Of a DNA stretch of 64,000 bases, positions 25,360 to 36,534 are shown piece after piece. Numbering within the stretch: the first letter of the stretch is position 1; each line of letters opens with the position of its first letter. The notes beneath the pieces are model-generated. The model had not been told where the DNA came from. It did not search any database and worked only from the letters and a program-made list of their open reading frames with translations. This DNA is from Warburgia ugandensis. Its lineage: Eukaryota; Streptophyta; Magnoliopsida; Canellales; Canellaceae. A program made the translations under genes and the position numbers. Location of the stretch: contig CP141132.1 of assembly GCA_035236585.1 (NCBI GenBank), positions 38,629,880 through 38,693,879 on the forward strand, read 5' to 3'.

Positions 25360-25728
25360 TACTTCGCAAGTACATTCTGCAAGTATTCTTGTAATCTAAC
25401 TATTTTTCCAACTAGAGTTGTTACATCTAGATTAAATCCTAAGTTTTTCACTGGCAGTTCCATACTAGATGCAAATACGCAAGATATAAAGGAATGCGTA
25501 GATCCAAAATCAAACAGTACTTTGGCATAGTTGTCAGCTACAAGTAATGTACCTTCAATCACTACATTTGATGATCCAACCTAGCCATCAGTGATGGTGA
25601 AGACCCTCCCTTGTTGTTGAGGAGCAATTTCTAGTTTTGCCTCCTTAACCACTAGTGGTTTGGTACAGTAGGTGGCGATGTGTCCATACTCCCGACAATT
25701 ATGGTACTTATAGAAAACATAAGTAGAA
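25350..25728 (-). pseudogene. Element 2 protease and gag zinc-knuckle remnant, gag otherwise deleted
   Basis: The frame 25350-25562 contains the aspartic protease motif VLFDFGSTHSFI, with F where S/T or P usually stands after the catalytic D. At 25659-25705 a reading NCREYGHIATYC is left of the CCHC knuckle, its first cysteine mutated. At about 25728 the sequence jumps directly into T1 LTR sequence about 125 bp inside the LTR. Nearly all gag, the PBS and the LTR tip were therefore removed in one deletion. Confidence 0.85.
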
Positions 25729-28700
25729 GCCAAGTCATCACTTCATACATAACATAAGTAGAATTTTTGTACAAGATAAAATTCCATTCAAGGAATATAA
25801 TTTCATTAAATTCCAGAATCCATTTAGTGGTTCATAGTAAAGCCCAATTCCATTACAATACATGTCCAAATTACATAATCCAAAACTCAAATCTCACCAC
25901 ACAATGAAACTCTTATTACAATACAATACTCTTAAACAAAACAAAATACAAGTCTTCAAGGGGTATACCCTGATGATTATTCTCTTCAAGTCTTCTACAG
26001 TCTTGAGCTCCTAACTCTCCTTCTCTATATTTAGGAAATTGTAAACATTCAAATATTTACAATATCTCATCAAGCTATGCTTGGTAGGGGATTCAAGAAG
26101 CATATTAATTTGATAAAATAATTCTAATACTTCATAATCCAATTATTCATAAACATACTCATGTATCAAATATCTTTACTTTGTAATATATGTGCATCCT
26201 TATACATACATATGCACATGGATAAATCCATCAAATTTATGAATGTAGTCAAACAACATTCCCAACTAATATGATCAATTCTTTCCACTATGAGAAATCA
26301 ATACTTCAGCTTGTCCTATATGAAGAATTTCCCTTCTTGGGAAATACTAGTAATATACAATTACTTGGCATTTCATCATGCCAAAACATAAGGCATTTCA
26401 TTATGCCTATCTCATATGCGTCATAGTGCTAAATAATCAAATGACTACCATGCTGCAGTTTGATCCGGACTAGCATGCTCCGATAACTGCCTTATTGACC
26501 ACTGATACCACGGTGGAAAATATTATGTAACTTCCCATATGGGGAGATAAGACTTTCACAATGGTGGCATTCCCATAATTGCCCCACCCAACTTTCAGAC
26601 TCTCATAGGGCAAGGTATCAGCAAATCATGAAATTTTGAGAAGCGGGTGACCAAACCCTCAAAACTCCCCTAACGTACATCCCCAAGCTTATGCCTATTT
26701 AAAACAAAACCATAAAGCCTCCATGCTTGTATGTAAAATAGGTTTCATACGTATTAGACAATCTGTCTGTTTACCTAGGGTTGGAATATCTTCTAATTCC
26801 ATATTCATGTAGAGTCTGGTCCTCAATTCTAACTTAACCATTTCATATGTGTTTGGTTGGATTATAAGGGTTTCAGGGGATTTAATACAAGTATTAGCAT
26901 TACAATTGTCAACATAAGATCATGTATTCAACATGTACATCCCATGCAGATGCATTCATAAAATCCTCCAACCTTCAAGTAGTGATCCATCTCTTTAGAT
27001 CTTATATGATCCTGACTGATGTATGTAATCTGTAAATCCATGCATACTGTCAATATGTATACAATCTGAATAATCCTATCTATATTCATTGTCTAATCTT
27101 GTCCTTTGATATAAAGGATTTAGATCTTTTGTCTTATCATGATCTATCTTCCTCAGATAGTGTCTATCCTATTGATCAATAGATCTAATGGCTAGAGTGA
27201 TCTTCTAATCTTTCAAATCAAAGTATTTTCTATTCTAAGTCTTTGTGTATTCCTTTCTTTAATCATGATCTTTCATAGATCCTTTGATCAACAATTTATA
27301 CTTGTTGATAAAGATCAAGAGCTTAGATCTTCTATCATCTAGTTCTCCTTTGATCTAACTTTAGTTGTTTGATCATCCCTAAGGAGGGTGATATTAGTTC
27401 TCTTCCTTGAATCATATTTGATCAAGGGTTCAAATCTTCTATTTGATCTAAGATCTTCTATTCTATTTGATATAAGTTGCAAGCAATATATACATACACA
27501 TATATCATCATCAAGAAGTATTTATTTCTTTTTGTTGTTCTTGATCATTCAAGATCCAATGGATCTTGTTTAATCATCCTTATCTTACTTACAATTTTTA
27601 TTAGGGTTAGATAATTTACTAACCTTTATCCTCTTATTATTATTATTATTCAACCAATTAATGCTTTACTAGTTGAAGATAACTCATTTCATCCTAAGTC
27701 TAGACTACACCTCTTATTTCCATTTGGCCTAGGCTTACTAGCTGAATAGTTGAACACAAAGTGGTTACTTCAATCCTCATGTAAGGAGGCATTTAGACTT
27801 CACAAACGTCAATGGAAGGTAGGGGAAGAGCAAGGCTCTATTAGAGAACCCCCTTAACCACCATGTTCAGCATTCATTAGAGTTACCTTAGCTCAACCTT
27901 TCATAAGGTTCCTATGAGCATTTTAACCTTAAGTAGTCTTTCCAATTGATTTTAATTAAATCCACGAACATTTAAAATGTCATTCATGGAGTTTATTATT
28001 CTCCTAGTTTAGGCCAAGGATTTGACAATACCTATATTGTCTTACTAACTATAGACCTTACTAATATTAAGTCAAAGTCATTCACTCGTCTTAATTGTCC
28101 ATGAATCTCTATATTCCATTAGTTTACAATTTTAGTGATTTATGCTCATTATATCTCAACAACTACTTAACATTTGAATCTAGTAATAAAATTTGACAAT
28201 AAATAAATCATAAACTTTAAAGAATAAATCTAATATAATTTTAACAACATTTTACACTAACATGCTTCCTATGTAACTTAACTTAATTACTTTTAGGATT
28301 TTTTTACTCCATTAAGATCTAAAGATCATATCTACTTGTTTTTGTTATATTTAATCTATGATCTAACTATATTCCATCATAATATTATCTATTCTATCCA
28401 TCCCAGGGGTCTGATCATACTTGATCTTATTGATCAAGTGGGTCCCTTTACATTTTAAGGATTTTTCTACCGTAAAGGGTAGATCCTTTAATTTATCTTA
28501 GATCTATCCAAATAAATCATGGATATTACTTTATTTCAACAGTATATCATCAGTAAATCTGATCCTCAAGATCTCATCATCTCAGATCTTGAAGATCATG
28601 AAAATTAGAAGCTTAATTCTTGAAAACAGAGAATCTCTGGAGGTGTATTTATAGGTTTTTTGCATTTTTCATAATTACTTGTAATAATTATGTTTTAATT

Positions 28701-29216
28701 ATTTTGAATATTAAATTAACATTGGATCCTCCACTACCACCTCCTTCTCCACTACCAGCTAGTAGTGCTTTGACCACTCATTACATGTTTTCTGGCCGTT
28801 GGATTCCTTCGTAGGCCCCACAGAGGTGTGAAAAGACCATTTTGCCCTTTTATGGAAAAAAATCTATTTTATTCCCCCGAACTCGGAATCAAGCGTACTT
28901 AGTGGTGTTAGAATCGTATTTTTGTGGACATTCTAAATATTGAGATCTTAGTTCTTGGTTATACGTAAAATTACCATTTTACCCTTTTATTCATAAAATG
29001 GAGAAAATTAGGGATTTTTCATTTTAACTTGGAATTAAATGTACTTAGCATCATTTGGATCAATTTTTTGAGTATATTCATAATTTATAAATTTTAATTT
29101 AGGTTTTAATAGCTATAAAAAGAGAATTTCCAATAACCTAATATTCAAGTACAAAATTTTTGAAAACTCAAACTTTATTATTTTTTTCAATAAATTTACA
29201 AAAATTAGGGTTATTA
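25729..29216 (-). mobile_element. Element 2 5' LTR
   Basis: It is a T1 LTR in minus orientation from CAAGTCATCACTTC to GGGTTATTA. It lacks the outermost about 125 bp and an internal stretch of about 0.9 kb (near 28630, where CTCTGG joins AGGTGTATTTATAG) that is present in the left LTR at 20790-21660. It carries the GATC-dense block (27100-27470) and the GTGGCATTCCCATAATTGCC block. Confidence 0.85.
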
Positions 29217-29362
29217 AAGATTCCTCGACAACAGCATGAAAAACTTGAAAATTCCAAATTTAATTCAAAACTTATTTCTATGTGACTAATATAAGTAATT
29301 TAAATAAGATCCAGTCAAGTAAAAATCTTATGTGTGATTGCTTGACAAAGTTGCCAAAAAAT
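29217..29362 (-). other. A-type element primer-binding region (tRNA-Asp-like), decayed
   Basis: The plus strand at 29219-29240 (GATTCCTCGACAACAGCATG) resembles GATCCCCGGCAACGGCGCCA, the 3' end of plant tRNA-Asp. Most mismatches are C-to-T or G-to-A. A second, weaker match (TTGACAAAGTTGCCA) lies at 29343-29356, directly beside the LTR. Athila-group elements are known to use tRNA-Asp. The position inside the right LTR of a minus element is correct for a PBS. Confidence 0.55.
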
Positions 29363-31960
29363 TGGTGTAGCTTTAAAATTACTCACAAGCACACGAATCA
29401 AATTAGTATTGCACGTGAGAGAGGTCAATCCCATGAGGAATCTCATAGTACTTTTTATGTTGGACAATCTTTTTTAAAATGCTTAATTTCAGCCAAAAAA
29501 AAGGATTGGTTGGATTTGAATTCAAATTAGAAAAGTAAATGAAAAAAGAAAGAAAATATGCATGAAATTAGAAACTATAGCTAAAAAAAACTTACCAAGA
29601 ATAGAACTAAGCAATAAAATTATAAACTTGACTTAACTAACATGCATTCAACAAAAGAAACTAGAATGAATGAAACTAACTAACTTATGGAAACTTACTA
29701 AAATGAAAATGTTCCTAATTGAACACTACTATTTCTAAGACATTTTAAAATTGGAACTTTCTAAAATTAAACTAAGTATATAATGAATTAACTACTACTA
29801 AAATAAGATTAACTAAAGGAACTTCACCCCAGTACCATGCACATGATCCATGGAATGTTGCACATGGTTCATGGGTTCAAAGATGGTCTTGATTACTGAA
29901 CTAAAAGTAAACTAACATGAAATCTAATCAAGGATTTTAACAAAAAACTAAAAAATTAAATGGGTTCCTATGGAATCAAGCAATTATGATCTCTCAGATG
30001 CTAGAAATTAAGCATGAACTTTGAATGGAGAAATTCTAGATTTCAAGTACTTAAGAAACTCAAATCAAAACAAGCATGGAAATCAATTTCAAAAGCACTT
30101 TTTGTCCAACATAACATTCAAAATTAAAGTATTAAGCTACTAGAATTCAAGTGTCAACAAAAATCTTTAAGTAACTTTATTGATTGAATGTCAAAATACA
30201 TAAAATTAGAGTACATAGGAACATGTAAATAAATTTAAAAATTGCACACTCTTCAAGAGCTTAAACATGATTCAAATCAAATCTAAAACACACTATAAAT
30301 CTCTCATTCTAAACTACGTTAACATGCAAGTGAAATCCAAGAAAGAATTCAAGAGAAAGCATGGCTAGAATGATGAACTAACTTAAGGAAAAAGATGCCT
30401 AAATCAAAGGAAGAAATCTAGGAATGCAAGGAGGGAAAGCAAGCATGGAAGTCACTTCTTCTCTTTTTTGTCACTACTAGAGAAAAATTAGCTTGGATCT
30501 TTGACGAATATGTAACAGAAACTTAGAAGGTGAAAGCAAAGATTCAAGGGAAAAGAAGGAAGATTTGTGTCTAGAACTAAAGAAGAACTAAGCAATGAAA
30601 GCAAGGATTAAAAGCAAAGTACTAACCTAGAATTGAAGACAAAATTAGAGGAAAATACTTAATAATCCAAAGGAAGAACATCCCAAAATAAATCCAAAGC
30701 TCCAAAGCTCCAAAAATCACCAAGCACGAGTTCATCTTTCAAGGTTTTCATGCAAAACCTCTACCTAGAAAAATACCATGGGATCCATGGGAATTTATAG
30801 AGTTTTGTGTTTTCACTTTGATGGGGGATTAATTAATAAGGAAAATTAGATCCAGATCTAAGATTTCAATTAGGAATGCTAAGTGGAGAGATGAGTTGGA
30901 TTTAGGTAAGCAACGATGTCATGATGGCTTCCATTTAATTAGCAAGAGAGGAGCCATAACCTTTTTAGGAAGGTGGCATGGAGTTCCTCCCCTCCTAATT
31001 GGTTGGTGAGTGGTTGATAGAAAAGAAAAAGAAAAGGGAAGGAAAATCATAGGAAAATATGGGGAAAAGATCTAAGGTTTTGAGGTTTTTTTTTAATTTG
31101 AAATAGATTTAGGAGCATCCTAACTAGGGAACCACCAAATATGACAACCGAGCAAGTGGGAGGCATCACCTTTTTAGGAAGATGCCACCCTCCTTCAGCC
31201 AAAAACATAGAACACTAGGTTAGGTGAATCGAAAGGATGGAAAATGGAAAGTGGAAAGTGGGAATTCTCTCTTAATTGGTTTACCTATGCATGATCATCT
31301 TACCTTTTACAAATATTTATCAAAACATTCCAATCATCTCTTGGAAATCACACTTTTAGCATGATATAGTTGCTTGAAATAATGCTCCAATCATGTAACT
31401 CTATGTGGCTTGATGACTCATTCCTTGGTGACTTGAATGGCTAAGTCCTTTTGGCTTCAAAATTTGGATGGCTTGGCTTCATTAGGCTTCCTTGTTAAAC
31501 TAGGAAACCTCATGCATGGCTTGAAGTCTTCTACAAAGGGATGAAAATGCATTGCTTGTTGGCATGGATCATTTTAATCACCTTTGATGCTTTCCATTTC
31601 CTTCTTTTGCTTACTTAAAATGGTCTTGAACCTTGATCTAGCTTTAAAATGCTAAAATTTAGACCTTGATTTGATCACGATCTTCAATTCTCATCTCGAT
31701 CAATCTCAACCTTTAAATCTCCTTCCCAACAACTACAAAATATGAAAGACCATAATTAAATCCTAAAAAATCATGATGATTCACATACTTACTTTGAATT
31801 AGCTCCTGAACCTACTACAACATATCAAAATTATGAATTATTTGGTCAAAATGCATTTGTTATAAATTCCTAGAAAACCTTGAAAATAACACTATATTTT
31901 ATAACATCTGGACAACTAATTGGGTACTATTTATCAAAAAGTGAACACTTAGCTATAGCA
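29363..31960 (-). mobile_element. A-type (Athila-like) LTR, 5' LTR of the composite element
   Basis: It spans 2598 bp in minus orientation, plus-strand edges TGGTGTAGC and AGCTATAGCA. It includes the TTACTCACAAGCACACGAAT, GAGGTCAATCCC and TGATGCATGATC-like blocks, each matched in reverse complement in the plus LTR at 51354-54143. A TATA box (minus strand CTATAAATTC) is at 30791. It has no coding content. It interrupts the RT of element 3 at 31960/31961. Confidence 0.82.
30791..30800 (-). promoter_or_regulatory. TATA box of A-type LTR
   Basis: Minus strand CTATAAATTC, about 1.16 kb from the LTR start. It corresponds to the TATA boxes at 6449 and 52711 in sister LTRs. Confidence 0.45.
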
Positions 31961-32809
31961 GTTGCACCTTCAACTCTTCTTTTAGATCTGCTGGTGTCAT
32001 GTGATAAGGAGCCTTGGAGATAAGAGTCGTGCTAGGCAACAACTTGATGGTGAACTTCATCTTCCTCCTCAACAGAAATCTCGATAAGTCATTAGGGAAC
32101 CCCTAAAATCATGCACCACATCAATCTCTTCAATGCAGGGCATCTACTTCTTTTGACCCTCCACATAGACCAGATAAGATTGACAACCACTAGATATATT
32201 GTTTACTTCTCTTATCATTAAGATGATACTCACTCCTGCTCCATCTATTCTTCAATGTAAACATAACAAATCTCCATCTGAGGCACATTGTGTCATTTTC
32301 TTCCTTCTATAGTCCACTAAAGCTCTTCAATGTAAACATAATGAATCTCCACCTGAGGCACACTGTGTCATTTTCTTCCTTCTATAGTCCACTAAAGCTC
32401 CATGTTTAGCCAACTAGTGCATGCCCAATATAAGATCAAATTGATCATGCTCAACACAATGAGATCGACACTCTAACTATTGAATGAGATAATCAACCAC
32501 CGATTAACCACTAATAAAGATCCCAGTCTACTACAAGGAAAATCCAAACATGTAGCAAAACTATGAGAGAATAAATGAATGAGTGGATCTAGGATCAATA
32601 AGTACCCATGCAAATCTATGTACAACAAGAATAGTACCTTCCATGATGGCGCTAGATGTGCGAACTTGGTCGGTAGTATAGATGAGCACTGACCCTAACT
32701 CCAAGGCACTTAGTCCTATTGAGGTGCCCGATCTCATCAAGGTAATCCCACTCTACTGACTTTGCAACAATCCCGAACTATGTGGCATTGCTAGCCACAA
32801 GCAAAATGA
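31961..32809 (-). pseudogene. Chromovirus polyprotein remnant (element 3, N-terminal half): RT start, protease
   Basis: Minus-strand readings from left to right (C- to N-terminal): FTIKLLPSTTLISKAPYHMT then PADLKEELK, the conserved entry into RT, and the aspartic protease reading VLIDPRSTHSFI near 32560-32640, where the usual DPGS has become DPRS. Beyond 32700 a gag knuckle is not clearly recognisable, and the sequence ends at an A-type LTR beginning at 32810. The RT continues at 11902, so this is the other half of the split element. It also contains a 75-bp tandem duplication (32251-32400). Confidence 0.8.
32251..32400. repeat. 75-bp direct tandem duplication
   Basis: Two adjacent copies, 32251-32325 and 32326-32400, begin CTTCAATGTAAACATAA and differ at a few bases only. 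The unit length is a multiple of three and it lies between the protease and RT parts of element 3. Confidence 0.9.
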
Positions 32810-34413
32810 TGCACTTTACTATTACTCACAAGTGAACGAATCAATGGAGTAATTGTACATGAGTAAGGTCAATCACGTGAAAAAATCTCACTGATTTTCA
32901 AGAAATTGGACCTTGTTTAAAGTACCTATCCTCACACAATAAACATTGTATTTGATGTATTCTAAGAATTAAAAGCACATGGGAATAGAAGCATGCATGG
33001 AATTAGAAATATGAACTAAAGGAAACTTTGTAAACATAAGTCTTTCTAAAAACTAGCATTAGAAACTATCTAAAACTAAAGGTGCAACTAAACTTAGTAA
33101 TGACTAATGTAACCTAAATATAAACCATGCAAACTTAACTCATAATGCTGCACATGAACCATGGAGCGTGCTCATAGAACTTAAGGAAACTTTGCGCACG
33201 AACTAGAAAGATGCATATGGAAAATGGAATGAAAACTTAACAACTTAATAAAGATGAATGAAAAATTCTACAAGTTACTCACATACCAAAGCCATTTTAT
33301 TACAGTTATATCTGGGGTTCAATGTGCGTGCATGCTACATAAGTTTGGACTTCTAAACAAAAATGCTTATTCTCTATTTGAAAAAATGTCTTGACCTCAA
33401 TTCTCACCGATAAACACTTAAAAATGAACCTTTTAAAAAAAGGGTCAAACAAAAACCTCTCACTATGTGACAGAATCCGACAATACTAATGGTTCACATA
33501 AGCTTATGCACACAGATGATACAAAGAATTATGATCCCTAAGAATGGATGACATTACCAAGAGTAGAAGGAATAGTTCACCTAAATTCCTAAATATTTAT
33601 ATCCTCCTTATGACTTTATTCCACCCTAAGATCTAAGATCAGTAGGACTTTATTTGCGACGAGACTCAGGTTTCAGACTCCTTCTAAAAGTAAGGGTAAA
33701 AGGATTCAATGGTTTCAAACTTGAGTTGAAGTTTTCAATGAATGTTGAGCAACTTCTCCTTTGAGTTCAATAAAGTGAATATCTTTTTTGTATTTCTTTC
33801 TCTTCATTCACAAATTTTCTTTTCTTTTATTTATTTGCATTTCTTTGAATGAAGGCCTTTTCTATGAACATACTTTGATAATTTTAACTTATTAGGCTTA
33901 TGTCATTTTAAAACTTTTTCTACTATCTTTACTCATTTTTTTTAATGATAGGTACTGGATATTTAACTGGGTTTTTTAGTTAAGGTAGATTGTTTTTGAA
34001 GAGAAAAGGCTTACCAAGAGGCTCAAAGGCCCTCATTAGTTGTATAATATATTGGGTGTTGAACATTAGAGTGATCTTTATCCTTGCATGAACTTTGAAT
34101 TCATAGAAAATGGTTCCTAGTCTCTCTGGGTTGATCTGGATCATCAGTTATCATCTAAGGTGATCTAGACCATTAGATCATCCTTTTGACACCAGCAAAA
34201 GATAATAAAACCAAATTAATAACTAAAACTTTTGTTAAATCACATACTTACTGTGGATAACTTGTGAACTTGCAAAGTATTAGATTTTTGGATCATTAGA
34301 TCAGAAATGAATGTGTCATGAATTTTTGGAAAAACCCTAGAATAATGTTGTATGAATATAACACATGTACTACTAATTGGGTACTTTTTAAGAAAATTTG
34401 ATTGCTTATAACA
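32810..34413 (-). mobile_element. A-type LTR (shorter subfamily), inserted in element 3
   Basis: It starts TGCACTTTACTATTACTCAC at 32810, a diverged version of the A-type LTR edge, and ends GCTTATAACA at 34413. On the right follows CCCCTCAACC and AAAATTTTGCTAGTCCCGAG. In minus orientation this reads as a purine-rich tract next to TGTTATAAGC, so 34414 onward is the 3' end of an internal region and this is a 3' LTR. It is about 1.6 kb, about 1 kb shorter than the LTR at 29363-31960, with the CCAATTAGT block shared near the end. Confidence 0.65.
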
Positions 34414-34664
34414 CCCCTCAACCAAAATTTTGCTAGTCCCGAGAAAAATATACAAAAGATCATGAAAATATAAATGACTGCCATTTTCATTGGAACTCAT
34501 GAATGCATTTAGCATATGCAAAAGCCCTTAAACCCTTAAGTTACCCCTAATGGAGAAGTTAGACCTTGTGAGGTTCATAGTGAACATACCCACAAAATTC
34601 AATAATGCTAAGTTCTTTAGTTTCTCTCAGAGAGTTCTCTTCTATTAGTACTCTACTAGCTTAA
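33241..34664. repeat. 1.42-kb tandem repeat, unit 1
   Basis: The unit starts CAACTTAATAAAGATGAA and is 1424 bp. It covers most of the A-type LTR (33241-34413) plus 251 bp of the adjacent 3' internal region with the PPT. It is nearly the same as unit 2 throughout, including non-LTR parts. Confidence 0.9.
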
Positions 34665-36087
34665 CAACTTAATAAAGATGAACAAAAAACTCTACAAGTT
34701 ACTTACATACCAAAGCCATTTTAATGCAGTTATATTAGGGGTTCAATGTGTGTGCATGCTACATAAGTTTGGACTCCTGAACAAAAATGCTTATTCTCTA
34801 TTTGAAAAAATATCTTGACCTCAATTCTCACTGCTATACACTTAAAAATGAACCTTTCAAAAAACGGGTCAAACAAAAACCTCTCACTATGTGACAGAAT
34901 CCGACAATACTAATGGTTCACATAAGCTTATGCACACAGATGATACAAAGAATTATGATCCCTAAGAATGGATGACATTACCAAGAGTAGAAGGAATAGT
35001 TCACCTAAATTTCTAAATATTGATATCATCCTTAAGACTTTATTCCACCCTAAGATCTAAGATCATTAGGACTTTATTTGGGATGAGACTCAGGTTTCAG
35101 ACTCATTCTAAAAGTAAGGGTAAAAGGATTCAAAGGTTTCAAACTTTAGTAGAAGTTTTTAATGAATGTTGAGCAACTTCTCCTTTAAGTTCAATAAAGT
35201 GAATCTCTTTTTTGTATTTCTTTCTCTTCCTTCACAAATTTTCTTTTCTTTTATTTATTTGCATTTCTTTGAATGAAGGCCTTTTCTGTGAACATACTTT
35301 GATATTTTTAACTTATTAGACTTTTGTCATTTTAAAAATTTTTCTACTATCTTTACTCATTTTTTTAATGATAGGTATTGGATATTTAACCGGGTTTTTT
35401 AGTTAAGGTAGATTGCTTTCGAAGAGAAAAGGCTTACCAAGAGGCTCAAAGGCTCTAATTAGTTGTATAATATATTGGGTGTTGAACTTTAGGGTGATCT
35501 TTATCCTTGCATGAACTTTGAATTAATAGAAATTGGTTCCTAGTCTCTTTGAGTTGATCTAGGTCATTAGTTATCATCTAAGGTGATCTAGACCATTAGA
35601 TCATCCTTTTGACACCAACAAAAGATAATAAAACCAAATTAATAATTAAAACTTTTGCTAAATCACATACTTACTCTAGATAGGTTGTGAACTTGCAAAA
35701 TATTAGATTTTTGGATCATTAGATCAGAAATGAATGTGTCATGAATGTTTGGAAAAGCCCTAGAATAATGTCGTATGAATATAACACATGTACTACTAAT
35801 TGGGTACTTTTTAAGAAATTTTGACTGCTTATAACATCGCTCAACCAGAATTTTTCCAGTCCCGAAAAAAATATACAAAAAATCATGAAAATATAAATGA
35901 CTACCACTTTCAGTGGTACTCATGATTGCATTTACCATACGCAGAAGCCCTTAAACCCTTAAGTTACCCCTAATGGACAAGTTAGGCCTTGTGAGGTTTA
36001 TAGTGAACATACCCACAAAATTCAATAAGGCTAAGTTCTTTAGTTTCTCTCAAAGAGTTCTCTTCCATTAGTACTCTATTGGCTTAA
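34665..36087. repeat. 1.42-kb tandem repeat, unit 2
   Basis: A 1423-bp unit. The same CAACTTAATAAAGATGAA start recurs at 34665 and 36088. Shared landmarks include the PPT-like CTCAACC with TTTT.C.AGTCCCGA and the CTTTTGACACCA.CAAAAGAT block. The minus-strand open frames at 34240-34521 and 35663-35938 are copies of one another and follow from the repeat, with no coding signal. Confidence 0.92.
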
Positions 36088-36534
36088 CAACTTAATAAAG
36101 ATGAACGAAAAATTCTACAAGTTACTCACCTACCAAAGCCATTTTATTACAGTTATATCTGGGGTTCAATGTGTGTGCATGCTACATAAGTTTGGACTCC
36201 TGAACAAAAATGCTTATTCTCTGTTTGAAAAAATGTCTTGACCTCAATTCTCACTGGTATACACTTAAAAATGAACCTTTCAAAAAAAGGGTCAAACAAA
36301 ACCTCTCACTGTGTGACATAATCCAACAATACTAATGGTTCACATAAGCTTATGCACACAGATGATACAAAGAATTATAATCCCTAAGAATGGATGGCAT
36401 TACCAAGACTAGAAGGAATAGTTCACCTAAATTTCTAAATATTTACATCCTCCTGAAGACTTTATTCCACACTAAGATCTAAGATTAGTAGGACTTTATT
36501 TGGGACTAGACTCAAGTGTTAGACTCGTTCTAAT
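36088..36534. repeat. 1.42-kb tandem repeat, unit 3, left part
   Basis: It follows unit 2 directly and is cut at 36534 by T1 element 1. It resumes at 50544 after the 5-bp duplication CTAAT, with AGTAAGGGTAAAAGGATTC as in units 1 and 2. Confidence 0.92.

Larger units (their letters stand above)
12662..29216 (-). mobile_element. T1 element 2, decayed chromovirus with nested insertions
   Basis: It consists of a left (3') LTR in three pieces (12662-14293, 18712-19010, 20735-22245), an internal region at 22246-25728 coding for protease to chromodomain, and a right (5') LTR at 25729-29216. Gag, the primer-binding site and the last about 125 bp of the 5' LTR are deleted. The left LTR starts mid-sequence at 12662, so its terminal about 1 kb and any left target duplication are lost. 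The LTRs differ from each other far more than those of element 1, so this insertion is older. Confidence 0.85.
11903..31960 (-). mobile_element. Composite A-type (Athila-like) element splitting element 3
   Basis: Two A-type LTR pieces in the same orientation bracket this interval, and the two flanks are consecutive parts of one chromovirus polyprotein. RT residues ...APYHMTPADLKEELKVQ lie just right of 31960 and LDEGFICPS just left of 11903. The right LTR is followed on its inner side by tRNA-Asp-like primer-binding remnants. The internal coding region of the A-type element has been lost and its place is taken by T1 element 2 and LTR fragments. I see no convincing target duplication, and a few codons of RT are missing at the junction. 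Confidence 0.6.

Noticed and set aside
34240..35938. Pair of similar minus-strand open frames (93 and 91 codons) that looked like a duplicated gene
   Set aside because: They lie at the same place in two units of a tandem repeat made of LTR and PPT sequence. Similarity follows from the duplication, and differences do not favour silent positions in any visible way.
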